NCBI GenBank assembly: GCA_016617855.1
Contig: JAECUM010003632.1
Location: 1 to 64,000 of the forward strand
Reading direction: 5' to 3'
Length of the DNA: 64,000 bases
From: Megalonaias nervosa
Taxonomy: Eukaryota > Mollusca > Bivalvia > Unionida > Unionidae
Under the pieces are notes generated by a model. It was given only the letters and a program-made list of their open reading frames with translations. It searched no databases and had not been told where the DNA came from. Positions 39,301-53,000 of this stretch are shown here, piece by piece (the first letter of the stretch is position 1; each line of letters starts with the position of its first letter). The translations under genes and the position numbers were made by a program.

Positions 39301-42300
39301 CCCTCTGCCACCCATTTGGCCCACTGAAACCTGACCTGATCTTGGGGACATCTCAAATGGGTATTTCCATGGGGAAACTGGTTTGTATTCCTGTAAAGCT
39401 TATGGAGGCAATGGAGCTTAATCACAAAGTGGTCTCAGTACCAATCCTTGGCAGTGTTTTTCAGCTGTTGGAGATTCACAAGTTAAGACTAAGCAACCAG
39501 CTACCAATTTATGTCTCTCCAGTGCCAGAACAGAGTACATGGTTGGTGGATGCCTTCAGTCTCCTGTGGTTATCAATTGTTCGCATATTCCTTCCCACTT
39601 TTCAGAATACCTCTCAAGTCCTTCATGGCATCAGCACATTGTCGTCTCATCTCATCCTAATAGCCCACATGTAAGTGTGTGTGCACACACACTCATGGCA
39701 CCAATGTTCATGGATCATTGATCTCCTCTACCTGCTGTTTGACACCTCAGTGGATTTACTGAGGAGGGAACACCAAGTTTCTACACAGAGGATCCCTTAT
39801 TCATTACAATCCAGAGATGCTCTACCTTCATGTCTGGCTCATATCACATGATATATCTGCCAAGATCAGTTTTTGACCAGGGTCACTGGCTGAATTGCTC
39901 AGGCTATAGTTGCCCTCGAAATTTTATGACACGAGTTTATTGTTATTAGGTCCGTCAGCATGGCATTAATCTAACTGGTCCCTATTGAACTGCAATCGCA
40001 GATTATCATCTTTCTTTCTGAAGAAAAGGATTGTGGGTTTCACCTTTGTCCGACCCTCATCTCTTGGAGCTTTTAAGGTATTTCGAGCTCAAGACTAATT
40101 TCTCTCTCAAAAACTACATTTTTTACACTGTTGTAACCCATGCACCTGATTTGATTACATCCATTGATTCATTTTTGCAGGCTTTTTTCAGGTTTCAAGA
40201 AATTAATGGAGTCACACTACATGTTTATGAAATGAACACAACAAAATGTTGAAAAAAAGAAGGAATAAAACAATTCAGTCTCAGAAAAATAGAGACAAAA
40301 CTACAAGGTTATGGAATTTAAAAAAAAAAGCAAAACATGTTTACATAACATAATCTGTTAGTGTGTTGTTAAATTCTGACAGATGATGCTTACATCAAAG
40401 CAAGCTCTGTGTATGGCACCTTGATAAGTATATCTTGTTAATACTGTAATTCTCCAATAATAATCCCATGACTTATGATAAGGCCATCTTCGACTTTACC
40501 AGAAATTTGGCAAATTTCTATCTGAGAGCATTTCCCAATAATAAGGGCCTTCTATTCTCTTTTCCAAACTATTTGCTTGACAGGTACCCTGGGCTTATCA
40601 TTGGAGAATACTGTTTGTATATAAATAACAGGGGGTTGAATTGGGCATTTTCGATGCTCTATTTTGTATGTTTATATCTTTTATATTGACTAATGCAGTG
40701 TTCAGACCAGGCTGCAGCTACTATTTTATTTGAGATTAATGTGATTTTACTGGTTTGGTGGGTTTAACGCCATTTTTCAGTACATAACAGGCAAAACCTG
40801 ACAGCCCATATATTTGGTTCATAAAGAACCTGGGGAGACCTTGGGGAAAAACCACCAATCCACAGGAAGCTACTGGCAAGCTTTTTCACATCTGTTGATT
40901 GAGTCACTTGACCTCACATGAAAAGTGGCGACATGTGTGACTGATCTGTAAGGGCAAATGCCTTAGACTACTTGGTCACCTGGGGCCCCTAGAGTGCTCT
41001 TGCAAATAATAATTTGAATAATAAAATGTATGCAGTTTCTTATATCATCATTTAACTTGTGACAGTCAGAAACTTGCAGCAGTGTTTGTTGGAATTTCAT
41101 GGCAATACAGTTGGTAACTATTCATGTGTGCTGAGCAAATATTCAGGTTTCTGGCATCAACTGTTCATTCTTGCTGTTATATTTCCCTCCACAAGTCCGC
41201 AAATAACAGCACAATAAAAGCTATGAACTAGTCTCATGTCCTCACCAACTATGCAAGTTCATGATTCAGCCACATGGGGTTGTTACTAGTGTGTAGATTT
41301 ATCAGCAGTTCTGATTTGATGCTTTTGTGCCATTAACCAATCAGAGAATAGAACCAAGAAGTACTATAGCAAATTTTGTTTATAAAAAAAACATAGGTCT
41401 GTATTGTTGTGGGTCTTGGTAGTTGTGGTGGCAGTTTAAAAGACCTTTCTTTGATCAAACGAAAAGTAAACTTTTAATTTAAATTTAGATCAGCATGCCA
41501 GTCACTTTGCTAAAGTAATCTTGCAGATAAAGCAATGCTTTCATTTATTGAATTCATTTGAAAATGAATAATCTTTTCTCCTATTGACTGGCCATTTTGA
41601 CCCCTGTAAATTAAATCCTGGCCTGGGCACTGCTACTTTAGTATATTTATTTTATCAACTAATATTGTAATGCTGTTCTGAAATATTGAAAGTTTTCTAG
41701 GAGTTAGGCATTTTGCTTTGCTTACAGTCTGCATGTTAACTGCATCATTATGACAGGCATTACCATAATTAAGACCCATCTTCAGCCAGTTTTAGCAGCT
41801 GTGCAACACAGAATGTGGAATGCAGTAATAGCATCTCAGAACACTTAGTTTGGAATGTAAATACAGTATATGGGGTTGTAAACATCGTGTATGCCATTTG
41901 AAATATTCAGATATTCTGTGAGTACAAATATTTTTGTTGCATGAAAAATGGCATTTGTCAGTATTTAAATTTATTAATTGGTGATACCCCAGTGGGCTAG
42001 AGGATGTAGTAAAGGTGATGCAACATCCTGCATGTTGTGAGAGGCAACTAATGAAGGCAACTTTTTTGCATTGGGATGCATCCTGTGATGAAGTTCCTGC
42101 TGAGGTCTTGACCTTTTTTTTTGGTAAAAGAGTGATGTACATATAAAAGAAAAACAGTTAATTTATTTTTAGGACTTTTGTCTAGTTTTGCATTTTACTG
42201 TGTTGTATGTCTTTTGGGATTTCTAACCTTGCTCAGCACTATATAGTCAGGATTGTGCTTATGTGCCCTCAAATCCTGTATGTACATGTATATTAATTTG

Positions 42301-43968
42301 GAGAAGAGTTCCTCTGGTCCACAAACGGGTCAGTCCTTGTTGCATGTTGACATAATTGGTTTTTTGGGGGGGTTTTTTTGCTTCTTTTCTAAAAATCAAA
42401 AGTTTATGAAAATGGTACATCAAGAAAAATAGTTAATTTCCAGTAAATATTTTTATTTTATATATCACTGGATGAGATTTAACATTCTGAATTCAAGGAA
42501 CAAAAGTAGGTGTAACAGGGCCAACACCTGAACATCTATCCGACCACCACCACCATGCATGATTTATAAAAAAGCCTTTATTGCAAGCTGAAATGGTTGC
42601 ATAAGTTATTTCATGTCTGAAAGGAATTAAGGAATTATATATTTTACTGTAGTGATCTACAGTGAAACTTAAAATGTAGTCAAATTGTGATAACTTAAAT
42701 ATCACTTCTATTAGGCATCACTTACTAAAGTTCTTGCTTAGTCACAGTATAGCCCTCTCTTACCTGTGACTTGAAAAACTTTAACAAATTAAAAACTAAA
42801 CCAGTTGGGGGAGGGGGCAGGGACTGTATTTTTTAAAAATATATTTTTCACAGTTTCTCTACATATATTCTTTGCTTAAATGTTTATATGCCCCATCACA
42901 GCTATGGTAGGGGCAGTTGTTTACTTTGTTAGCCACCCAGCCTTTCTGATCTGTGTATGCAACAGTTTTCAAATACTGGTGGGGCATCTGATTTCTATGA
43001 ACACATTTATAGTTTTTTATTGAGCCCACTTTTGCAGAAGCTGACATAGTGTTCACTTTGGCATATATGTGCATATCTATATTCATCCGCACCCCAGTTT
43101 AAGGTCAATATTAATAATTTTTAAATTCAGCACAATTAAAGGCAGGCTCAACAACAGTGGAGTCTCTTGTTTCAATGTATAGAAAATCCATGAATTTCAA
43201 CATTTAGATCTGAAAGAATCAGTTTAAATCTTTCAAACACATGGTTGATAATGAAAGATGACATGTGTAATGTGAATGATGTACATACATGCACCATCTT
43301 AGATTTTGTGGGTTGTGTCAAGATGTTTTTATACCATTTACAATCCACTGTACACTAATATTTTCATAAATATGTTGATTTGTTTGGAACTTTCTTTTTA
43401 TGACAATAAAATCAAAGAAGAAAATTATCGTTCGTTTAAAGAGCATATATGTCTGTATTCTGATGCAGTTTTACAAAAAATGCACTAATTTCAGTCATAA
43501 ATACAAGTTTAGAGTAACCTCCCTTTCTTGATTTACAGTGGTGTCACTACAACAGTCCAGACAACAGTAAACATCACTAGATCTCCACAGCAGTAAGTGC
43601 GGAATCCTTGTTAACTCGGGTGGAGGGACTGAGAGTTTATAAAATATGCATGCCATGAAATAGTGGCTGAAACTCTTGTTCTGGCATCCAGTTAGTCACT
43701 ATAAGCCAACTGGTTGACTGCCAGTTATTGTGACTTTTTAAAGATAAATCAAGAAAATTCAAAACATATTATGGATGGAGTTCTCTTTATCAACAGGAGA
43801 AAATCTTGGTTTAAACCCTTTTTCTTGGGTCTTTACTTACTTTGAAAATTTGGCAATAGAACCAGGGATCAAGCTAGACTTGAATTTTAAGGAGAAGTGA
43901 CTTCTCCTTTTGGACAGAACAGGGAGAAGTGAGAACTCAAGAGGGATAAGTGGACGCGAAGCAAGAAA

Positions 43969-44007
<39 letters not shown>

Positions 44008-47000
44008 GTGTGTTCTCTTATTTAAATTATGCCCTCTATTTCCCAGTATTCATATTTGCATTTAACATTGGATTTAAGCAATACTTTATTTTCTAGTAGA
44101 AAATTTTCTTAGTTATTTTGGCCATACCACTCTAAAAGAGAATAATAGAAACTGCATTGCAATAAAATGTAACTGAGTAACTAGATTACATTATTGTAAC
44201 TGCAGGTTGGTAAAAATGCTTAAGGGCTGTTCCAGTAAAACATATATCCCCCCCCCCATGGCACTTCAAAAAAAAATTCTGTGGGAGGTTGTGTTGATTC
44301 TGACAGTGGGAGGTTGATTAGGAAAATCACTTCTGTTGTGGGTTGTGTTAAGAAAATGAGAAATCGCTGGTGGGGTTGTCAGAAAAAAAAAAAAACGAAT
44401 TTATATTTAAAATCGCATCTAACTCCCTCCTAGCGGTCTAACGTGAATAAAACATTGGGTCAGAAAATGATGCCAATACACGCGAGTGCACCTAATTTGT
44501 ACGAATTTGTTTACTTCTAAAACAGTGATAAGCATTCCGCAAATTATGTCAGCGTCACGGATATAAAACGTGCTTTATGCAGTATGCAAATTTTATTCAA
44601 CTTTTAACTTTAAAAGTGCATTTCGTGATATAATTTGCGCTGCCACTGTCAGTATCGCAGCGTTTGATGCAACATCCAGATTCAGGAAGGCAAATGTTAA
44701 AATAGCTGGATACTTCAGTTCGACATGAATGGCTGTTAAACTAAATTTGATTGGTTCATTGGGCCCTGGAACAAGCATTTTATGGTAGTTTTAACCTTAC
44801 TTTCATCATGGAAGTTTTACATATGCATGTTTCAAATAAGGGCCACACAGGAAAACAAAATGGCTGAATCACAACGGGGTTTGTTGTCAGACATTTTCAG
44901 TTGGCAAATACTGGCTGGTGATAGCTATGATGACAATGAATTTCATGTATATCAGTCTGTTGGACATTGGGAAAATGTCACTGGAAATACCAGTGAGTGA
45001 TTTTGAGCCCAAAATTGATGTTGAGTGCGAGTCCGATGTACGCGTTGGATGGACAGAATGCTGGTTATATTTATTCAAGATACCCATGTCTGAACAAGCA
45101 GACTATGGGAATGTTGGACTTAAAACCCTTATACAGCATTATGGAAGAGAAAAAAATCTGGCATAAGAGGCAGCAAAGCACTGATTCAAGGAAGTGAATC
45201 TTTGGCAGAGTTCATGTTAGTGAAAACTTTCCTTTTTGGAACAGAGATATCCAAGAGAGAATACCCATGGGGCCATACCTATGAGATGTTGAAAATTGCA
45301 CAACCATAAAGAACAGTAACTTCTTCAAGCTAGTTTTATGAGTATTCAGACAGCAGGCAATGAAAGGGAGTTCTCAGCACAGAATAATATTCGTACAGAG
45401 AGGAGGAGGATCATATTAAATTCAGAAACAATCAACAGATTATTGCACATAGGGAACATCAGAGAATCCCCATACAACATAATTAAGTGTGTGTAGATCT
45501 CTAGTTGGCAGAACCACTATGGCAACAAAAGAATAACGAGACTATTTATAAAGAAAATACGCAAATACGACCGTTATAATCTCCCTTTTTTAAAAAAGAA
45601 ATAAATTAGAAAACGCTCTCCACCGATCATATTTTTTAAAAGCAAATTACTATTTGCATATGGATGTTTAAATTTCAAAACAGAATTTGGTATATATTCA
45701 TCATAGTACAGTATACCCAACTTCCTGAAATCGAGCAGTGATATCTTGCTCCTGAAACGGTTAATGGTCAGTTAGCTATTGAAACATGCATGTGAATGTG
45801 CAAGAGTTTCTTTCTCGCTGTAAGCTGATTGGTATCAACACCACATAAATACATTTCACCTTCGGTTACAACAGTGCCAGAACTTCCTGGCTACAGTGAG
45901 GGGGCATCTCAAAAATCTCAAGCTACAACCATTTTACATCAGAAAAATCAGAGGGCGAAGACGTTTTCGCTTTCCTAACAGAAGAAGGCAAAGTTTATAT
46001 TTTTCAGGCGACTTTTTCACTCACTGTGCCTGGTAGCGTGACCCCTGCTTTTACAGATCACTTGCACATCTCACAGAGTGAGTTTTTGTCACAGATCAAC
46101 CAATTTGGGTTGGTAGTCTTTCAGGGTTCTTCACCTAATATGCTGTTAAACCCCCTCCCCCCCAAACAAACCAAACCAAACTAAATCAACCAACTAATCA
46201 ACTGTGGCAACAGCAGCAAAGGTACTAGTCCATCATTTTTGCCACAGCTGTGCGAGTTTATAAATTTTGACTCCAGTAATTTTTGTAGACCTTTGAATAT
46301 TATCACTTATGCCTTTCTGACAGTTCCCTAAGAATCATCATCAGTTGGTACAAATGGATTTTTCATGGTGAGCATATGAGATGGAGAAGTCTTCAGCAAT
46401 CCTGCATCACACACTGCCAAAAAGTTTACATTTTAGCTCACTTAAAGTTTCTCTAACAATGTTCCTTGTTCCAAACAGAACTGTTATAACTTATTCAAGC
46501 TGTATTCACCAATATCTGGAGATGTGCATCTGTAATAAATATTTGTAACAAAGTATGAGAATGCATGTGTTTTTCAATGATGCATTTGAACTGAGCAACA
46601 ACCAGAATTGACAAACCAAGAAATGAAATTTTTCACATCTCTCAGGCAGAAGTATAGTGTATAATCATGATCTGCCAAAAGATTTTTCAATCTTTAAATT
46701 TGCCAGATTTTTTCCAACCATACTGATTCAGTGGACATAATCACCAGAATGGACAGAAACAGACCAGAACAGATATAACCAGAAGGTTAAAATCGATTTG
46801 AGTAACTAAATTCACATGATTTAGTTAACTGTACATCCTTTGTTGCTGTTGTAAGGTTTAACGCCACTTTCACCTTCCACTTCTCCCTGTTTAGCTCCCA
46901 CTTCTCCTGTATTGTCCAAAAGGAGAAGTCACTTTTCCCTAAAATTCAAGTCTAGCTTGACCCCTGTAAAAGCAAGCACCTTAGTACACTACGGCACATG

Positions 47001-50000
47001 GAGCCTCTGTTGATTTGATGTTTATCTCCAACAGCCAAAGTCATTTAGACATGAGATCTCCGGTTTCGGTAGATCATTATGGCCTTTACACCATTTTCAG
47101 ATGAAGAGAATCTATTGATGGCAGCCAGTTTTACTGCTGAGGAAAATCCAAGTACTTTTGAGACACCAAACATCACTTATGTAGAACCACTGACCTTCCA
47201 CAAGTAACTGGCAACATTCTCATTTACACATTGGAGGCAAGTAATCACACAACAAGCATCTTGTACTACTCTGCCATGAACGCCCCTCAGACCATAGGTA
47301 TAGTCTCGTATAAAAGACTAGAAGTGGGAGATAGAACTTGTGACAACTGGATTAAAAGTGCAGAATGTTACTGCTAGGCCATCAGTGATGATGATGATGC
47401 TGTTGACCATACAGTTAACTGCTATGACATTGATTTTACGAGTACTCTGGGAAACAAATGATTCCTTGACTTACATCCATTATTTTAAATCTAATTTGTG
47501 ATATAAAAATGTTTGACTTGCTATATTTCTTTTTTTTTTAAACTTTATATTAGTCTTGCAACAAGGCATAAAAATAAGACGTTGGTAACTGAAATATGTG
47601 TTCTTACAAGAAATGATATAGTGTAAAAGTAGGCAGAAATAATGCGACATTGTTTTTACAGGCATTAATGGTTTTTTTCTGACAAATCATGTATTATAAG
47701 TTTACCAAAACATTTATTGAAAAAAGTAATAACAAGGGAATCATAGTATCTGACCACACATTTAAAGATTTAACTATTATTCTAATCAAAAGCAGCATGC
47801 CTGAGAACAAAGAAAAATAGCAAAACATAGTGATCACTTTAGTAATACACAGTTTAGTAAGGATACAAATTCATGATTTCTGTATTAGAATAGAAATCCC
47901 TAATATAAAATCTATATTCATGGACATTAAATTAGTAGGTATTAAGGGACTGGTCTATGACATCTACAAATAATAAGCCACCAAGAAAATTTGTGATTTT
48001 AACAGTATCAAAAACATACAGTGGGACCCCACTATAGCACACTCCATTATAACACGAATTCGGATATAACACGGTCGTGGCATGGCTCCCGAAATTTCAT
48101 TTACCTTATTACCTTGTAAAAAAAAATTCTTATTACCTTGTAAAAAAAAATTCTTATAAGTACGAAAAATAAAATATGTAAGAAGTTTTATTATCATTTT
48201 GGAGAAGAGATTGCATATAAATTCGAATATAAGACGATTGTGGCATGGTTCCTGAAATATCATATACATGTATTATTCTCGTAGACGGAAAACATTTCTT
48301 CTTTGGGGAGGTAATCGTGTATGGATTCGAATATAAAACAATCGTGGTGTGGCTCCTAAAATTTTTTAATGTAACCAATTTCTTACAGTTTTGTGCCAAA
48401 ATAAACATCGGAAATACGAGTTTCTGAACCAATGGCTGGGCCTTTTGGAACTTTGATCTTTGTTTATTGTTGAAAAATGACAGCTCATAAGTGTTAATCT
48501 TATTATTACTGATCCATGAGCAATGAAGCCATCAAGTCTACTTTGTGTTTGTCTTCAATGCATTCCGTATACAGTCGTTGCTCAAACAATATAAACTACA
48601 CAACTAAGCAACAAACAGTGCAGCAGTTGATGAAAGATTCTCACCTGAATTTATAGATCAGTTAATTTAAGTACATTGCTCACCATCAAAGTCAATTGCC
48701 GAACTAAACTTCTTCAAATTATGGGGCAACGATTTATAAAACGTCAAAGAAACGAAAGCCGCCAACATGTGCGCATGGCTTGGCAGTGTTGTTTTATGCA
48801 ATCAGTTGACCAGTGAATAATGTTGTCCACTTCCTACAAATATACCCCCATTGTTGACTGACAATTATTCTTGCTGTAGTCTTTTAAACTAATAGGTGTA
48901 AAAGTGTTAGTTAGTGGACATTGTGAGGCAGTCAAAAATTTAGAGTGTGCTTTGAGATGGATGGAGACGCAAGATATTGACTATGTTCGAATTCTTCAGT
49001 TAAGAAATATGATTGACTTTGTGAAGAGCAAACGTGACGGTAGCAGAAAGCAGCTGAAAATCACTGAGTTTTTCAAACAATAATAAGTATTACAATTCAC
49101 GGATGAGAAAATTTAGCAGTATGAAATTTATACAGACACCGTTTTTTAACCTTGGGACGTACTGTTCCATCATTCAGTATGTAATATTTCCTATTTATTT
49201 TTCAATTGAATTCAGTCACATAATGATCTGTGACAAAATTATTGAGTATTTTAAATTTTCGATGGAAATACTTGTATTGTGGATTCAATGTATGTGATTC
49301 GATTCACAGGTGAGTACACGGTGTTGATACTCTATTCATGCTATAGATTAGATATGTATATATAAACTATACACGTGTATGTACCAATGCGTGGTTCTCC
49401 AAATAAAGAAATATATTATATATGCAATCTCTGTTATCACTGCAGGTGTTTTCTCATTTAATATACATTGATTTAAAATGGTAATTATGCCAACGAAGCA
49501 CACGTTTCTGCACCCGTTTTCATTACCACCTTCACCCACCCCGCTAACCCAGCAAATTTGTTGGTACTGTACATGGTTGCTTATAACATGGTTCGGTTCA
49601 TAACACAGTCGGGTTCTATGGCTCCCAACTACTGTGTTATAGCGGGGTCCCACTGTACATGGCTGACAGACAAACAAACAAAAGAACAAAAGATTGGTTA
49701 TAATGAATGAATACAAATAAAAATGTGCAGTAGATTATATGATCTATAAGAATTCAGTAGATTACCTCCAGCCAGCTGTCATTTAAATCGCTTCTGTCCC
49801 CAACCCAATATTAAAATCACTTCTACCACCCACTAACCAATAGCCAGAAATTATGTATAAAAAAAAATATGCTTCTGTAGGGGGCGGTGTTTTTCGATTA
49901 AAACATATCTGACGGTGGATCTTAATTTTTTTAAATTGCTTCTGTTGTGGGTTGGTTGAATTTGAAAGTGCCTTCCCCCCGGGGGGTATATGTTTTACTG

Positions 50001-53000
50001 GAACAGCCCTAATCAGCTACCCTTAATAAATTTTTTAAAATATTTTTTGTATTATTTTTTTATATACTTTTTAAAGGTTCACAATAATGGCACTTTCAAA
50101 GATTTCTAAACGTGTTTGACACAACCACTGTACCATGTACCTGAGGGCAAATACACACGTGTCCTCATTTCTTTGTTGTAGATAAAACATTACCATAACT
50201 ATTCATACATAACACACTAAAATGCATAAAATTACAGACATGGCTCATTTATAGTTGGTTTATGAATTGAACCCTTCTTTCCAACCAAATCAACACAGAC
50301 GTGAGTGCATCTATTTTTAGAAGGAGGGATTTTCGTAATGTAATCACTCTATTTACTTCACTACAACAGTCCATGATAGGATTGTAGATTTATGGTTTAT
50401 TTGTCTACGTACTTGTATTAATTTTAGGCATTGATTAAATATTATCTGCTTCACAACTTTTTTCCATATTTTTACAAATACGAATAAAGTCAGAAAACAA
50501 CTTTTATCTTACAACACTTCTTGCAAATTCCACAACATAGCATTGTTTCATACATTTCTGATCTATATAATTGCATTTTAAAGTTAAATCTTAGGCTAAA
50601 TAACATAATACCTAGGCTTTGCTTTGTATGAATTGTATATTTTTCTGTATATATTTGCTCGATGATTTACGAAAACATTCAATCTAATAAAGTGGTGCTT
50701 CCCAGACATAGCTATATCCGCCATTTTTTCCCAGTTACTGATCTGCTTACAGTTTCAAACTAAGTTTATGACGAAATAGTGTAGAATAGGTAATTAAAAT
50801 ATCCAGATCAGCGATTTTGTTCTTAAAACATAAATTGCTGTATACATGTTATTGTTAAAGTTTCAAAACACAAGTTTGTATGTTTTTCTCATCAAAGGAT
50901 AACATGCGTAAATTGGATAGTGATAGGGGCCTAGTTGACAACTCAGGAAATGGTTAATGGTCAGTCAGCTATCAAAACACATGCCTTTGAATGTGCAAGA
51001 GTTTGTTTGTCAGTGTAATGGATATCAAAACAAGGCCTAGCTACTGATGGCTTGAAGAATACCTTTCGCTACAACACAATACTAGAATAAACCTGCCTAA
51101 GGCGAGGGGGCATCTCAAAAGGTATTTCAAAAATGTACCTCAAAAAAAAAATCACAGGGCGAAGTCGTTTTCGCTTTCCTAACAGAAGAAGGCGAAGTTT
51201 ACTTTTTTCTAGGCGACTTAGTCGCCCACTTCGCCTGGTAGCATAACCCCTGTAGAACATACACACAATTGACCTATTTTTCTTTTCCAGAAATGAAGTC
51301 ACCATACCAACTATCATGATTCAAAATGTACTTTTTTTATTTAAAAATATGAGATTACTTATGATTTGAGAATTTGTCAGTAATTTCAGTGAATACTTAT
51401 TATTTAAGATCGACAGCATGAAACAAATCATAATGTAAGAATAATTTACATTAATACATACCAGTCATGAGCTTGCATCAACTAGAAGATCAAATCACAT
51501 GTTCCTAGGTCAAAATGGGCACTTTGTTGTTGTAAGGGAAGCAAAACTGTATGACTTCAAAGTCAATCTGCTGTTTGTTTCTAGTTCCCTTGATTTAAAT
51601 TTCATAAAATAGCCTTTGTCAAATAAGAATCTTAACTGAAGTGGATAGTAACTTTGTACTTACCTGTTGAGGTGCTTGGCAAGAAAGACTCATGATGAGG
51701 AGGCCATAAGTTCAATTACCAACATAATCATTACAGTGAGCCAGGCATTTCACTTTGGCCTGTTTGACCCAGTAGATGAAGCTTTAATAGGTGCCAGCTT
51801 TGGCATGGTAAGCTGCAATGGAGTGGCCATCCCTCTAAGCATGGGAAGTGAAGTGGCATCTACATCAGTTGCTCTGCACCATTAAAACTGGGATGAGCTC
51901 AGGTTTTTTAAGTGACTTGAGGTCTCCTGATGAATCAACCCTAACCTATCAGTCAAGATTGCTTTTCTGTATCACATAAAATTCACAGAACTGCTATTTT
52001 ATTTAGGAACAAACATTAATAGCTGATTGAAATAGTCTTAATTGAAGTCAGTATTGCTTCATTGTGTAATCAGATTAAAGTAAAACCTACTATCGGGACA
52101 CTTCCATATAAAAGAAACCTGCTCATGTATGAATATGTTTAAGTGTTCTCTTTCTTACTTTCGTTGCAAAAATAAATTTTACTCCAGTATAAAGAACACT
52201 TTTATATAAGGGTAGATGTTCCCCTGAGTGTCCTGTATAGACAGGTTTCATTGCAATTCATACTCAAGATATAATCAAAATTTTTATTACTCTGCAGATA
52301 TACCAAAAGTTTGCTTGCTATTGAAACAGCTTTTTATAGACCTAGGCACAATTTACTGTACTCCAAATTTCTCTTGTGACAGTAATGCATTAATAATGCC
52401 ATTGCACAAGCCAGTCGAAAGATTTGTAAAGTCAGGCTTGTAACTTGTTGCTAGTTGTACACATTTTTTTTTCAAATTTACCAATCCCTTTACAGAAAAG
52501 CAACAGTAGAGACCACTGTGAAACTTCCCCAATATAAACAGTAAGTTGTGAATACTGAATTAGTAATTACATAGCAATAGGATGTAGTAATGCTTGCCTC
52601 TTGTGTGTTAGCTAGGGTTGGTAAAGTGCAACTTATTGGCTTTTGTGTATGCATTGTATACGTTCAGTGTGGGTGTCATTTTATAGTTCAACACAATCTC
52701 ATTTTAAAATTGTTATGTAACATTCGCATTTATTAGCATTTTGATGTCAAGTCACATAAATTATTGAACACGCTTGTGAGGCACTTCACGATGACAGAGT
52801 AAGGCTAAGACCAGATACTTGCTTTAAATCAAATCCAGCTGCAAGCTGCACACAACCATATCTACCATAATGCACCAGCAGATATAGGTCTATGCATTTT
52901 GTTAATATTAATTATTAGAAGAAAGAACAAATACTTTGACTTGCTTCATTAATTTCACATCAAGTGAACTTGCTTCATGTTCTGTTTTAGCCTTTCTAGC

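Larger units (their letters stand above)
44224..50009. mobile_element. Element B: TIR DNA transposon, 5.8 kb, TAA target duplication
   Basis: Begins GGGCTGTTCCAGTAAAACAT and ends with its inverse (TATGTTTTACTGGAACAGCCC), flanked by TAA (44221-44223) and TAA (50010-50012). It lies in the same orientation as element A, to which it is closely related at both ends. It differs from A by an inverted internal segment, two inserted repeats (D, H), a Tigger-like insertion (48019-49655) and loss of A's 31.5-33.9 kb region. It makes up most of ANLN intron 8. Confidence 0.78.

Noticed and set aside
42859..43092. Possible minus-strand exon ([13 protein letters not shown]...)
   Set aside because: The composition is protein-like but there is no recognised family, no clear splice partner and the length is within chance; kept only as a note.
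51667..51885. A 72-codon open frame
   Set aside because: It falls within a SINE whose block order explains the sequence.
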